Assembly: GCF_003268775.1 (NCBI RefSeq)
Contig: NZ_QLSU01000023.1
Span: 62,001-126,000, forward strand
Reading direction: 5' to 3'
Source: Paraburkholderia unamae
Lineage (GTDB): Bacteria; Pseudomonadota; Gammaproteobacteria; Burkholderiales; Burkholderiaceae
Length of the DNA: 64,000 nt
In this document: piece after piece, positions 37,562 through 45,672 of the stretch
Numbering within the stretch: position 1 is the first letter of the stretch
Layout of the letters: each line of letters opens with the position of its first letter
The notes under the pieces: generated by a model
The model's database searches: none
The model's input: the letters and a program-made list of their open reading frames with translations, nothing else
Told to the model about the DNA's origin: nothing
Position numbers and translations under genes: made by a program

Positions 37562-38836
37562 CTAGGCGCCCGCGCCGGTGCGCGAGCCGGTTTCCTTGAG
37601 GAACAGCGCGAGCACGATCGCAACGCCAATGCCGACCAGCAGCCACGCCCCCGCCGCGCGGAACACGGCGAGGTCGATCGGGCCGCCGTGGGCGTAGTGC
37701 GCGAGCAGCCGGCCGAACACGGGCGTGAGCCAGGCGCTGAAGGTGAACACGAGAAAGTTGATCGCGCCGGTTGCGCTGCCTTTCACGTTGTCCGGATTGA
37801 CTTCCTTGATCACCGAGTACGGCAGCATGGCCGCGCCGGAGCCCACGCCGAGCAGCAGGCCGAGCACGTAATGCGGCGCGACGCCGGGCGGCAGGTAGAG
37901 GATGGCCGCGGCGCAGGCGAGCATGAGCAAGGCGCCCGCGAGCAGCACCGGTTTGCGGCGGCCGATGTGATCGGACAGATAGCCCAGCAGCGGGCAGCCG
38001 ATCACCCAGCCGAGCGGCACCATGCTCGCGCGGTTGACCGCTTCGGCGTAGCCGACCTCCAGCCCGTTGCGCAGGAACGGCACGCCCCAGATCATGTCGC
38101 CGATCGTCGTCGGCAGGAACAGCAGGCCCGCGCAGAAGCCGCACAGATACGATTGCGGATTGGTCAGCACCACCTTGTACGGCGCGAACATCTTCGCCCA
38201 CGAACCCCGGCTTGCCGGACCCTCGTCGTGTCCGGCCGGCGTGGCGAGGAACACGAGCACCGCGATCACGAAGAGACCGGCGCCCGAGAGCCACCAGAAC
38301 TGCCGCCACGTGATGAGCTCATGAATGAGCGGCCCGACCGCGAACTGGCCCGCTGAGCCGCCGAGCATGCCGAAGCATTGCGTGAAGCCCACCGCCGTCG
38401 CGAGGTAGCGCGGCGGAAAGCCGTGCGTGGCGAGATACACCGCGCCGGTGAACGCGCAGGCGGAACCGGCGCCCTGCAACAGACGGCCGATCTGCGCGGA
38501 CTCCGCGCTTCCGAGCCCGAACAGCCCCGCGCCGATCGCGACCAGCACGATGCCCACCGGAATCACGCTCTTGCCGCCGAGCCGGTCGAGCGCCGCGCCC
38601 GCGAGGATCGAAAAGAGCGAATAGGTGTAGTAGTACAGCCCGACCAGCGTGCTCACGCCCACCGCGTCGCGGCCGAACGCCGCCGAAAGCTCCGGGACCA
38701 TCACGCCCGGCGCCGAGCGCAGCGCATATTGCATGAAGTAGAAGACGATGCAAAAGAGCCACGCGATCACGAAGCCGATATGCATGGGCTCGCGAGCCGT
38801 CTGGGCCTGCGCGGAACGGGAAGTCACACTCGCCAT
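37562..38836 (-). CDS. MFS transporter
   Basis: A 424-residue major-facilitator carrier with about 12 hydrophobic helices. Features include MHIGFVIAWLFCIVFYFMQY at the first helix, the loop 2-3 motif GAALDRLGGKSVIPVG (A-motif G-x-x-x-D-R-x-G-x-K/R), GFPPRYLATAVGFTQCFGML, and the second A-motif LGYLSDHIGRRKPVL. The ATG at 38836 (MASVTSRSA) follows GAGG with good spacing; an upstream start at 38884 is open. Its position between the PhaZ-like gene and the GltD-like/NifJ genes suggests it carries a carboxylate such as pyruvate, 3-hydroxybutyrate, formate or oxalate (inference; substrate unknown). Confidence 0.88.
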   Translation of the reverse strand: MASVTSRSAQAQTAREPMHIGFVIAWLFCIVFYFMQYALRSAPGVMVPELSAAFGRDAVGVSTLVGLYYYTYSLFSILAGAALDRLGGKSVIPVGIVLVAIGAGLFGLGSAESAQIGRLLQGAGSACAFTGAVYLATHGFPPRYLATAVGFTQCFGMLGGSAGQFAVGPLIHELITWRQFWWLSGAGLFVIAVLVFLATPAGHDEGPASRGSWAKMFAPYKVVLTNPQSYLCGFCAGLLFLPTTIGDMIWGVPFLRNGLEVGYAEAVNRASMVPLGWVIGCPLLGYLSDHIGRRKPVLLAGALLMLACAAAILYLPPGVAPHYVLGLLLGVGSGAAMLPYSVIKEVNPDNVKGSATGAINFLVFTFSAWLTPVFGRLLAHYAHGGPIDLAVFRAAGAWLLVGIGVAIVLALFLKETGSRTGAGA

Positions 38837-38907
38837 ATCGGGCCTCTTCGCTTGACGGACTGCATGAAATTGAAGCGCGGGCATCCGCGCATCGCCGATG
38901 CCCGCCG

Positions 38908-38956
38908 CTCTACCGGCTCTACCAGGCTCTACCCGGCTCCACCCGGCTCTACCCGG
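38908..38956. repeat. Five tandem ~10-bp units abutting the PhaZ-like stop codon
   Basis: The units are CTCTACCGG, CTCTACCAGG, CTCTACCCGG, CTCCACCCGG and CTCTACCCGG; the sequence TCTAG with the minus-strand stop TAG (38958-38960) follows directly. They lie in the gap between the PhaZ-like and MFS genes of one operon, so they would be in the transcript. Confidence 0.85.
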
Positions 38957-38957
38957 T

Positions 38958-40091
38958 CTAGGCGGCTGCCGCCACCCAGGCGGCGATTGCCGGCCAGGTC
39001 TCCTTGAGCGTGCGCGAGCCCATGAAGAGGCCGATATGGCCGCCCGGCACGAGACGCTTCTCGATGCGCTCGGGCGGCGTGCCCAGGTATTTCTCGGCGT
39101 CGAACACCTGCTCCTTCGTGGTGATGTCGTCCGACTCGCCCGCGAGCAGATAAACCGGGCATGTAATCGCTTTCAGGTTCAACGTGCGGCCGAGCGCGAC
39201 GAACGTGCCTTTCGCGAGCCGGTTCTCCCTGAAAATCTGCCGGATGGTTTGCAGATACCAGCGCCCGGGCAGGTCGAGCGGGTTCTCGTACCAGCTCTGG
39301 AACGCCTCTTCCTTTTTCACGTACACCGGGTCGTCGATGTGCTCGTACAGATCGACGTGCTCCGTCACGTAGTGCTGGTCCGGGTGCATGTTCTTCCATC
39401 CCCGCAGCATGAAACGGCCGCGCATCAGGCCGCCGCCAAGCTTCACCAGTTCCTCGTAGAACGACTCGGGATACGTGTGCACCATCCGCTTGATGGGACC
39501 GTCGCCCGCGTCGGTGTCGATGGGCGAGCCCGCGAGCACGAGACTCGCGACCTTGTGCGGAAAGCGCGCGGCGTACATGGCCGACATCCAGCCGCCCTGG
39601 CACAGGCCCACCAGGTTCACGCGGCCGCCGAGTTCGTCGACGCACACGTTGATCTCGGCGAGGTACTGGTCGATCTCCAGATCCTTCATGTCCTCCGTCG
39701 CCGACTTCCAGTCGGTCAGGAAAAGCCGTGACAGTCCGTGCTCGCGCAACGTTTGCATCAGGCTCTGACCCGGCTGGAAGTCGGCGATCATCGCGCGGTG
39801 GCCCGCGTACGGCGCATCGACGATGGTCGGCAGGCCCTGCGGGTTGTCGCCGGAGTAGTCGCGCAGCACCATCGTGCGCAAGTCCAGCAGCGGCCGGCTG
39901 GCTGTGGCGAGCGCGGGATGCAGCTCGAAATGGAGCCGTTCTTCTTCCGCGAGGAAAGCGAGATTTCGGGCCGACAGCGAAGCGCCGGCTTCGATCAGCG
40001 CGGCGGTGGCCGCCATCGGCCAGAAGATCGGCAGCGCGAGCATCGACGTACTACCGGGGCTTTGAGTTTGACGAGTGGGGCTCAAGAGCAT
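38958..40091 (-). CDS. PhaZ-like intracellular polyhydroxybutyrate depolymerase family protein
   Basis: A 377-residue alpha/beta-hydrolase-fold protein. The nucleophile elbow is GLCQGGW with Cys164, the G-x-C-x-G box shared by PHA synthases and by Cys-type PhaZ depolymerases. The C-terminal block AGESDDITTKEQVFDAEKYL and PGGHIGLFMGSRTLKETWP fits the PHB-depolymerase C-terminal domain and would supply the Asp and His of the triad. It should release 3-hydroxybutyrate units from PHB granules or work on short oligomers; a synthase-type role cannot be excluded. The start is uncertain (ATG 40091 after GGAG, or ATG 40043). It is the first gene of the run leading to nifJ and lies downstream of a perfect FNR-type box. 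Confidence 0.82.
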   Translation of the reverse strand: MLLSPTRQTQSPGSTSMLALPIFWPMAATAALIEAGASLSARNLAFLAEEERLHFELHPALATASRPLLDLRTMVLRDYSGDNPQGLPTIVDAPYAGHRAMIADFQPGQSLMQTLREHGLSRLFLTDWKSATEDMKDLEIDQYLAEINVCVDELGGRVNLVGLCQGGWMSAMYAARFPHKVASLVLAGSPIDTDAGDGPIKRMVHTYPESFYEELVKLGGGLMRGRFMLRGWKNMHPDQHYVTEHVDLYEHIDDPVYVKKEEAFQSWYENPLDLPGRWYLQTIRQIFRENRLAKGTFVALGRTLNLKAITCPVYLLAGESDDITTKEQVFDAEKYLGTPPERIEKRLVPGGHIGLFMGSRTLKETWPAIAAWVAAAA

Positions 40092-40244
40092 TTCTCCATG
40101 CTTGGGGCAGCGTGTGGAAATCAAACGAGTTTCGGCAAAGGGCGGGGAACAGGCGGTGGATCTGGGGAAAATGGCGTCGGCATCGCACGCACTGACAGAG
40201 AACGACACAGACGAAGATTAAGCACCTTCTGAAAAGAAGGCGCA

Positions 40245-40258
40245 TTGATTTATATCAA
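40245..40258. promoter_or_regulatory. FNR/Anr-type box
   Basis: TTGATTTATATCAA is a perfect match to the FNR/Anr consensus TTGAT-N4-ATCAA. It is centred 160 bases before the ATG at 40091 of the PhaZ-like gene. If used at -41.5 on the minus strand, transcription would begin near 40210, where a TTAATC sequence sits at the -10 position. It could also influence the plus-strand importer operon, but that start is about 255 bases away. Confidence 0.75.
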
Positions 40259-40407
40259 ATTTATTGCGCCGCACAATCGAAGCTGTGCAGGGCCGCCCGT
40301 CCGCCCGCGACACGCCCGTGGTGGCGCACTCGCAGCTTGAAACCGGCATCCCGACGTTTGCTGACATCGACCCGTTTCAGTCATAGGTAAAACCTTTCCA
40401 CTTCATC

Positions 40408-40432
40408 GGGAAACAATATTTTCTCGGGATTG
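40408..40432 (+). promoter_or_regulatory. Shared regulatory motif before the amino-acid importer operon
   Basis: GGGAAACAATATTTTCTCGG followed by GATTG lies about 80-105 bases before the importer's first ATG. Almost the same core, GGGAAA(A)CAATATTTT, occurs before the Rieske gene at 49339, and a related CGACAATGTTTTGGTCGG occurs before the LysR gene at 48318. The common core suggests one regulator, most simply that LysR protein. Confidence 0.6.
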
Positions 40433-40511
40433 TGACCAGGTAAATTGCCTGGGTGGCCGCACCGCACCCCGCTATGTCGGGGCCCTCTCCGCCGCTTCAG
40501 GACGACGACCC

Positions 40512-41351
40512 ATGAATCTTTTCCAACGCTGGAAACACCACGTTTGTGCCGCCATGATGCTGACCGCGAGCCTGGCCGCGAGTCTGCCCGCCCACGCCGA
40601 CGACCTGCTTGGCCGCGTCAGGCAGCAAGGCGAACTCGTTGTCGGAACCGAGATGCAGTTCGCGCCGTTCGACTTCCTGGAGAACGGCCAGCAAGCCGGC
40701 TTCAACAAGGATCTGTTCGCCGCCGTCGGCAAGATCATGGGCGTGAAGGTGCGCTTCATCGACCTGCCCTGGGACAGCGTGCTGCCCGGCCTCGACGCGA
40801 AGAAGTTCGACATGGTCGCCGGCCCCCTCACGGTCACGAAGGCGCGCATGGAACGCTACGCCTTCACTTATCCGATCGCCGACGCCACCGACGCGCTTCT
40901 CAAGCGCGCCAGCGACGCGAGCATCAAGCAGCCCTCGGATATCGCGGGCAAGGTCGTCGGCGCGCAAAAGAGCAGCGCGCAGAACGAGCAGTTGAAGACT
41001 TACGCCACGACGCTCAAGCAGGCGCCCGAAGTGCGCGAATACGTCGACAACAACCAGGCCTACGCCGATCTCGCGTCGGGACGCCTCGCCGCCGTCGCGA
41101 ACTCGCTCACGAATATCGCCTATGTCGCGAAGCAGCGCCCGGCCGTGTTCGCGGTCGTGCAGCCCGCGTTCGGCTCGAAGGTGTATTTCGCGTATTGCAT
41201 GCGCAAGGATGCGGACAGCCAGTCGCTCGACGACGCTTTCAACGCCGCCATCAGCACGCTGAACAAGAACGGCGAGCTGGCGGCGCTGCAAAAGAAGTGG
41301 TTCGGCGTGGCCGTGAGCCTGCCGATGGCCGTGCCGACGCCCAATACCTGA
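40512..41351 (+). CDS. Polar-amino-acid ABC transporter, substrate-binding protein
   Basis: A 279-residue SBP_bac_3-family periplasmic binding protein with a signal peptide cleaved after AHA (about residue 31). The mature N-terminus LLGRVRQQGELVVGTEMQFA and the segments FDFLENGQQAGFNKDLFAAV, RFIDLPWDSVLPGLDAKKFD and GPLTVTKARMERYAFTYPI are typical of amino-acid binders of the HisJ/GlnH type. The ligand cannot be read from sequence. It is the first gene of an operon with two permeases, an ATPase and a class II aldolase. A motif shared with the Rieske promoter lies upstream. Confidence 0.92.
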   Translation: MNLFQRWKHHVCAAMMLTASLAASLPAHADDLLGRVRQQGELVVGTEMQFAPFDFLENGQQAGFNKDLFAAVGKIMGVKVRFIDLPWDSVLPGLDAKKFDMVAGPLTVTKARMERYAFTYPIADATDALLKRASDASIKQPSDIAGKVVGAQKSSAQNEQLKTYATTLKQAPEVREYVDNNQAYADLASGRLAAVANSLTNIAYVAKQRPAVFAVVQPAFGSKVYFAYCMRKDADSQSLDDAFNAAISTLNKNGELAALQKKWFGVAVSLPMAVPTPNT

Positions 41352-41430
41352 GCGCGGCAAACATAGCGGGAAAAGTCGCGGCACCCATAGCGCGCCGTCC
41401 GCGCCTCACACTTCGACAAGGCGATTCGAC

Positions 41431-42081
41431 ATGTTCAGTCTGAGCGCGTTCTGCGATGCCCTGCCCCTGCTGCTTCACGCGTCGCTCATGACGCTCGCCG
41501 TTTCGTCGGCCGGGCTCGTGATCGGCTTCTTCATTGCGCTCGTGGTGTGCGCGGCGCGGCTTTCCCCGAAGCCCGCGCTGCGCATTGCCGCCACGGTGTA
41601 CGTGCGCGTGCTGCGCGGCATTCCGTTGCTCGTGCAACTTCTTCTGGTTTATTACCTGCTGCCGTTCGTCGGCATCAACGTGCCGCCGCTCACGGCGGCC
41701 ATCAGCGCCGTGTCGCTCTGTTCGGCAGCGTATATCGCCGAAATCCTGCGCGGCGGCTTTGCGAATCTCGCTCGCGGGCAAACCGAAGCGGCGCGCATGC
41801 TCGGGCTCTCCGCATTCGATCAGCTTCGGCGCGTGCAGATTCCTCTGGTGCTGCGCTCGACTTTGCCGTCGCTCGTCAACGAGATGGTGCTGCTGATCAA
41901 GGCGTCGTCGCTCATCTCCGTCGTCGGCATCGCGGAAGTCACGCGCACCGCGCAGAACATCGCGGCCAGCACCTATCAGCCGCTCGAAGCGTATGCCGCG
42001 GCGGGCCTGATCTATTTCATCCTGTGCGGCGCCCCGGCGTTGCTGGCGCACGGCGCGGAGCGGCGCCTGCGCGCCGCCTGA
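41431..42081 (+). CDS. Polar-amino-acid ABC transporter permease
   Basis: A 216-residue HisM/GlnP-type permease with about five hydrophobic segments. Typical features are YVRVLRGIPLLVQLLLVYYL, EILRGGFANLARGQTEAARM (the permease loop that contacts the ATPase, E-A-A-x-x-L-G pattern) and the late STYQPLEAYAAAGLIYF. It pairs with the next permease to form the channel, and lies 79 bases after the binding-protein gene. Confidence 0.92.
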   Translation: MFSLSAFCDALPLLLHASLMTLAVSSAGLVIGFFIALVVCAARLSPKPALRIAATVYVRVLRGIPLLVQLLLVYYLLPFVGINVPPLTAAISAVSLCSAAYIAEILRGGFANLARGQTEAARMLGLSAFDQLRRVQIPLVLRSTLPSLVNEMVLLIKASSLISVVGIAEVTRTAQNIAASTYQPLEAYAAAGLIYFILCGAPALLAHGAERRLRAA

Positions 42082-42106
42082 CGCGAGCGCGCAGACGGAG
42101 CCGACC

Positions 42107-42769
42107 ATGTCCCAGTTCGACTTGCATGTCATCACGAACAATCTGCCGCAAATCGGCGCGGGCTTCGCCACGACTGTCGGCATGTGGCTCGCGGGTGTCG
42201 CGCTCGGCGCGGCCATCGGCCTCGCGGTCGCGCTGGCGCAGCTAAGCGGCGGCCGCGCCTTGCGCGCGCTGCTGCGCGCCTATATCGAACTCTTTCGCGG
42301 CACGCCTTTTCTCGTGCAGCTTTTCCTGCTCTATTACGGCGGCCCCGCGCTGGGTTTGATGCTCACGCCCGCGAGCGCGGGCGTGGCGAGTCTCGCGCTC
42401 TACGCGGGCGCCTATTTCGCCGAAGTCTTTCGCGGCGGCTTCGCCTGCGTGCCGCGCGGCCATCTCGAAGCGGCCGTGTGTCTCGGCCTCACCCGCTGGC
42501 AAGCGATCTGGCGCATCGAGCTGCCGCAAATGCTGGCGCTCATCACGCCCGCGCTCGCGAATCTCACGATCGTGCTCAGCAAGGAAACGGCCGTGCTCTC
42601 GATCGTGACGGTGCCCGAACTCACCTTCGTGCTGACCGGCATCGGCTCCGCGACCTTCGCCTTCGTGGAAACGCTGCTCGTGCTGTGCGTCTGCTATCTG
42701 CTGCTTGTCGAAGCGGCGACACTCGCCGGCAACTGGGCCGAACGGCGCGTGAGCCGCTTCCTGGCATGA
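42107..42769 (+). CDS. Polar-amino-acid ABC transporter permease
   Basis: A 220-residue second permease of the same HisM/GlnP type, with YIELFRGTPFLVQLFLLYYG, EVFRGGFACVPRGHLEAAVC and NLTIVLSKETAVLSIVTVPE. The gap to the first permease gene is 25 bases and to the ATPase gene 15 bases, so they form one operon. The conserved loop with EAA-x-x-LG is present (LEAAVCLGLTRWQ). Confidence 0.92.
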   Translation: MSQFDLHVITNNLPQIGAGFATTVGMWLAGVALGAAIGLAVALAQLSGGRALRALLRAYIELFRGTPFLVQLFLLYYGGPALGLMLTPASAGVASLALYAGAYFAEVFRGGFACVPRGHLEAAVCLGLTRWQAIWRIELPQMLALITPALANLTIVLSKETAVLSIVTVPELTFVLTGIGSATFAFVETLLVLCVCYLLLVEAATLAGNWAERRVSRFLA

Positions 42770-42784
42770 ACCCTGGAGATCCGC

Positions 42785-43663
42785 ATGAATAATCCGGCCG
42801 AACCCGGCGAACACGCGAGCGCTTTTCTCGGTGCTGGCGTCCCGCACGCTTCGAGCGCGCCGCTGATCCAGGTGAGGGATCTCTACAAGCGCTTTGGACA
42901 CACCGACATCTTGCGCGGCGTCGATCTGAGCATCGCGAAGTCGGAGGTCGTGTGCATCATCGGGCCGTCCGGTTCCGGCAAGAGCACGCTGCTGCGCTGC
43001 ATCGCGGGGCTCGAAACCTACGATCACGGCGACGTGCGCATTGAAGGCGAACTGCTCGGCTACGTCGATCGCGGCGGCCGGCGCGTGCGCGCGGCGGCGC
43101 GCGAGGTGAACCGCGTGCGCCGCAATGTCGGCATGGTGTTTCAGCAGTTCAACCTGTGGCCGCACATGACGGCGCTGGCGAACGTGAAGGAAGCGCTCTT
43201 GCGCGTGCGCGGCCTGTCGAATCAGCAGGCCGACGAACGCGCGGGCAAGATGCTGGAGATGGTCGGTCTGTCGCACAAGGCGGACGCGTACCCGTCGCGG
43301 CTTTCCGGCGGCCAGCAGCAGCGCGTCGCGATTGCGCGCGCGCTCGCCATGGCGCCGCACATCATGCTCTTCGACGAACCGACTTCGGCGCTCGATCCCG
43401 AACTCGTCGGCGAGGTGTTGCAGGTGATGAAGCAGCTTGCGCGTGACGGCATGACGATGGTCGTCGTCACGCACGAAATGGGCTTCGCCGCGCAGATGGC
43501 CGACACGGTCGTCTTCATCGATCAAGGTCGCGTTGCCGTGCGCGGCGCGCCGCAACACGTGTTTCGCGAGTCGGAGAACCCGCGTTTCAAGCAGTTCCTG
43601 CAAAACTATCTGGACCGCAACGCCTTCTGGTCCGGCGCGCCGGGCGCGCGCAATCCAGCGTGA
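42785..43663 (+). CDS. Polar-amino-acid ABC transporter, ATP-binding subunit
   Basis: A 292-residue HisP/GlnQ-type ATPase. Walker A GPSGSGKSTLL, Q-loop in GMVFQQFNLWPH, signature LSGGQQQRVAIARAL, Walker B IMLFDEPTSALDPE and switch His VVTHEMGFAAQ are all present. There is an insertion of about 15 residues between strands (GYVDRGGRRVRAAAREVNR) compared with the shortest members, seen also in other GlnQ-type proteins, and an N-terminal extension of about 25 residues. It drives the importer encoded just upstream. Confidence 0.93.
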   Translation: MNNPAEPGEHASAFLGAGVPHASSAPLIQVRDLYKRFGHTDILRGVDLSIAKSEVVCIIGPSGSGKSTLLRCIAGLETYDHGDVRIEGELLGYVDRGGRRVRAAAREVNRVRRNVGMVFQQFNLWPHMTALANVKEALLRVRGLSNQQADERAGKMLEMVGLSHKADAYPSRLSGGQQQRVAIARALAMAPHIMLFDEPTSALDPELVGEVLQVMKQLARDGMTMVVVTHEMGFAAQMADTVVFIDQGRVAVRGAPQHVFRESENPRFKQFLQNYLDRNAFWSGAPGARNPA

Positions 43664-43693
43664 TCCCCCTCGAATCCCCCACTCCCTTTCACC

Positions 43694-44416
43694 ATGAGCG
43701 AATCTGAACTGCGTATCGATCTGGCCGCGGCCTTCCGGTGCTTCGCACGCCTGAACATGCACGAAGCGGTCGCGAATCATTTGAGCGTGGCCGTGTCTGA
43801 CGACGGCCGCCGCTTCCTGACCAACCCGAAGTGGATGCACTTCTCGCGCATCAAGGCGAGCGACCTCGTGCTGCTCGACGCCGACGACCCCGCGAGCCTC
43901 GCGGGCGGCAAGGTCGATCCGACGACATGGGCGATTCACGGTCAGTTGCATCGCCGCCTGCCGCACGTGCGCGTCGCCATGCATCTGCATCCGGTTTATG
44001 CCACGACGATCTCCACGCTCGAAGATCCCGTGGTCCTGCCGATCGAACAGAATACCGCGCGTTATTTCAACCGCATCGCGCTCGACACGGCATTCTCCGG
44101 CATGGCCGACTCCGAAGACGAAGGCGCGCGCCTCGTCGCGCTGCTCGACGGCAAGTCGCGCCTGATGATGGGCAATCACGGCGTGATGGTGTGCGCGCCG
44201 ACCATCGGCGAAGCGTTCGACGACATGTACACGCTGGAGCGCGCCTGCCAGATTCTCGTGAACGCCTATGCGACGGGCAAGCCGCTGCGCGTGCTCTCCG
44301 ACGCCGTCGCCGAACGCACCGCGCGCGACTGGGAAAGCATTGCGGACTTCTCGATCGCGCACTTCGAAGAAATGAAGAAAGTGCTCGACGCGGAAGATCC
44401 GTCTTATCGGGACTAA
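43694..44416 (+). CDS. Class II aldolase/adducin-family protein
   Basis: A 240-residue protein of the class II aldolase fold. The zinc ligands are visible as His-x-His in AMHLHPVYATT and a further His in GNHGVMVCAP; the N-terminal NHLSVAVSDDG matches the family's N-H-x-S pattern. Members include L-fuculose- and rhamnulose-phosphate aldolases and decarboxylases, so the reaction is not determined. It follows the importer ATPase by 30 bases and is likely the last gene of that operon. A strong hairpin terminator follows. Confidence 0.85.
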   Translation: MSESELRIDLAAAFRCFARLNMHEAVANHLSVAVSDDGRRFLTNPKWMHFSRIKASDLVLLDADDPASLAGGKVDPTTWAIHGQLHRRLPHVRVAMHLHPVYATTISTLEDPVVLPIEQNTARYFNRIALDTAFSGMADSEDEGARLVALLDGKSRLMMGNHGVMVCAPTIGEAFDDMYTLERACQILVNAYATGKPLRVLSDAVAERTARDWESIADFSIAHFEEMKKVLDAEDPSYRD

Positions 44417-44440
44417 ATGCGCAGACTCGATGCGGCGCAT

Positions 44441-44478
44441 GAAAAGGGCGCGTGCGAATCAACGCACGCGCCCCTTTC
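44441..44478. terminator. Bidirectional terminator between convergent operons
   Basis: GGGCGCGTGCG (44446-44456) pairs perfectly with CGCACGCGCCC (44463-44473) across the loop AATCAA. It is preceded by GAAAA and followed by CTTTC, so it can act on both strands. It separates the class II aldolase gene from the convergent ArgE-like gene. Confidence 0.85.
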
Positions 44479-44499
44479 GACCCGCTTCGAAAGCGCCGC

Positions 44500-45672
44500 T
44501 TAACCGGCCGTTTGCAGATGCTGCGCGAGACGCAACAACATCGCGTCGCAGCGATCCAGTTGATCGAGCGTGACGAACTCGTCCGGCTTGTGGCCTTGAT
44601 CCATGCTGCCGGGCCCGCACACCACGGTCGGAATGCCCGCCTGCGCGAAGAGACCACCCTCGGTGCCGAACGCCACCGTGCCGAAGTCGCTCGATTCGCA
44701 CAGCCGCGCGAGCAGTTGCGCAACCTCGCTCTCAGGCGGCGTGGCCAGCCCCGGATACGCGTTGAGCGCTTCGAAGCGGATGCCGGTATCGGCGTGCACC
44801 GCGCGCATTTTCGGCACGAGTTCGCTCTCGGCGTAACGCTTCAGATCGTCGGCGACCGTGAGCGCGTCGAAGCCCGGCACCGTACGCACTTCGAAGTCGA
44901 ATTCGCATTCGGCGGGCACGATGTTCAGCGCGCGGCCGCCCTTCACAACGCCGGTTTGCAGCGTGGAAAACGGCGGATCGAATCGCGCGTCGCGATACTC
45001 GGGCCGCGCGAGTTCGTCGCCGATCGCCTCCAGCTTGTTGATGAGGCGCGCCGCAAACTGGATCGCGTTCACGCCGTACGGCGCATAAGCCGAATGACAC
45101 GCCGCGCCTTTCACATGGCAGCGCATCGCGAGCTTGCCCTTGTGACCCAGCACGGGCTTGAGTTCCGTCGGCTCGCCGATCAGGCACACGCGCGGCGCGT
45201 GCGCGCGCTGCGCGAGTTCGGCGAGCATGGGCCGCACGCCGAGGCAGCCGATTTCCTCGTCGTACGAAAACGCGAGATGCACCGGCATGGCGAGCGGCGC
45301 GCGCTGGAAGGCGGGCACCGCCGCCAGCACGCACGCGATGAACGATTTCATGTCGGCCGTGCCGCGTCCGTAGAGGCGTCCGTGCTTCTCGGTCAGGCGG
45401 AACGGCTCGACCGTCCACGCCTGGCCGTCCACGGGCACGACGTCGGTGTGGCCCGAAAGCACGATGCCGCCGCGATCGCGCGGACCGATTGTCGCGAACA
45501 GATTGGCCTTGGTGCGCTGCGCGTTGTAGAACAGTTCGCACGCCACGCCGAGACCCGCGAGATACGACTCGATGAACGCGATGAGTTCGAGGTTCGAATC
45601 GCGGCTCACGGTCGCGAAGCCGATCAGGCGCTCCAGCATCGCGCGGCTCGTCGTCTCGCGCGGCTCACTCAT
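44500..45672 (-). CDS. argE: ArgE-like acetylornithine deacetylase/M20 metallohydrolase
   Basis: A 390-residue M20-family zinc hydrolase in the ArgE group. Zinc-binding and catalytic motifs: LSGHTDVVPVDGQAW with His and Asp, GRGTADMKSFIA with the bridging Asp, AFSYDEEIGCLGV with the Glu pair, and a late His in the VVCGPGSMDQGHKPDE block. The conserved LIGEPTELKPVLGHKG is also present. It hydrolyses N-acetylornithine or another N-acyl amino acid. The context (RidA, DUF1028, flavin monooxygenase) suggests a catabolic rather than arginine-biosynthetic copy. It overlaps the DUF1028 gene by 8 bases. Confidence 0.85.
   Translation of the reverse strand: MSEPRETTSRAMLERLIGFATVSRDSNLELIAFIESYLAGLGVACELFYNAQRTKANLFATIGPRDRGGIVLSGHTDVVPVDGQAWTVEPFRLTEKHGRLYGRGTADMKSFIACVLAAVPAFQRAPLAMPVHLAFSYDEEIGCLGVRPMLAELAQRAHAPRVCLIGEPTELKPVLGHKGKLAMRCHVKGAACHSAYAPYGVNAIQFAARLINKLEAIGDELARPEYRDARFDPPFSTLQTGVVKGGRALNIVPAECEFDFEVRTVPGFDALTVADDLKRYAESELVPKMRAVHADTGIRFEALNAYPGLATPPESEVAQLLARLCESSDFGTVAFGTEGGLFAQAGIPTVVCGPGSMDQGHKPDEFVTLDQLDRCDAMLLRLAQHLQTAG

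Larger units (their letters stand above)
40092..40511. promoter_or_regulatory. Divergent regulatory region of the NifJ operon and the amino-acid importer
   Basis: This 420-base region has no gene. It holds a short hairpin, CCTTCT-GAAA-AGAAGG (40225-40240), an FNR/Anr-type box (40245-40258) and an A/T-rich motif shared with other promoters of the window (40408-40432). It should contain both divergent promoters. The segment at 40220-40265 is far richer in A and T than its surroundings. Confidence 0.6.

Noticed and set aside
36170..38356. A 728-codon plus-strand open frame
   Set aside because: Antisense to the GltD-like and MFS genes, both of which have clear family motifs; the antisense translation is Arg- and Ala-rich.
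42242..44440. A 732-codon minus-strand open frame
   Set aside because: Antisense to the amino-acid importer genes and the aldolase-like gene; no recognisable domain.
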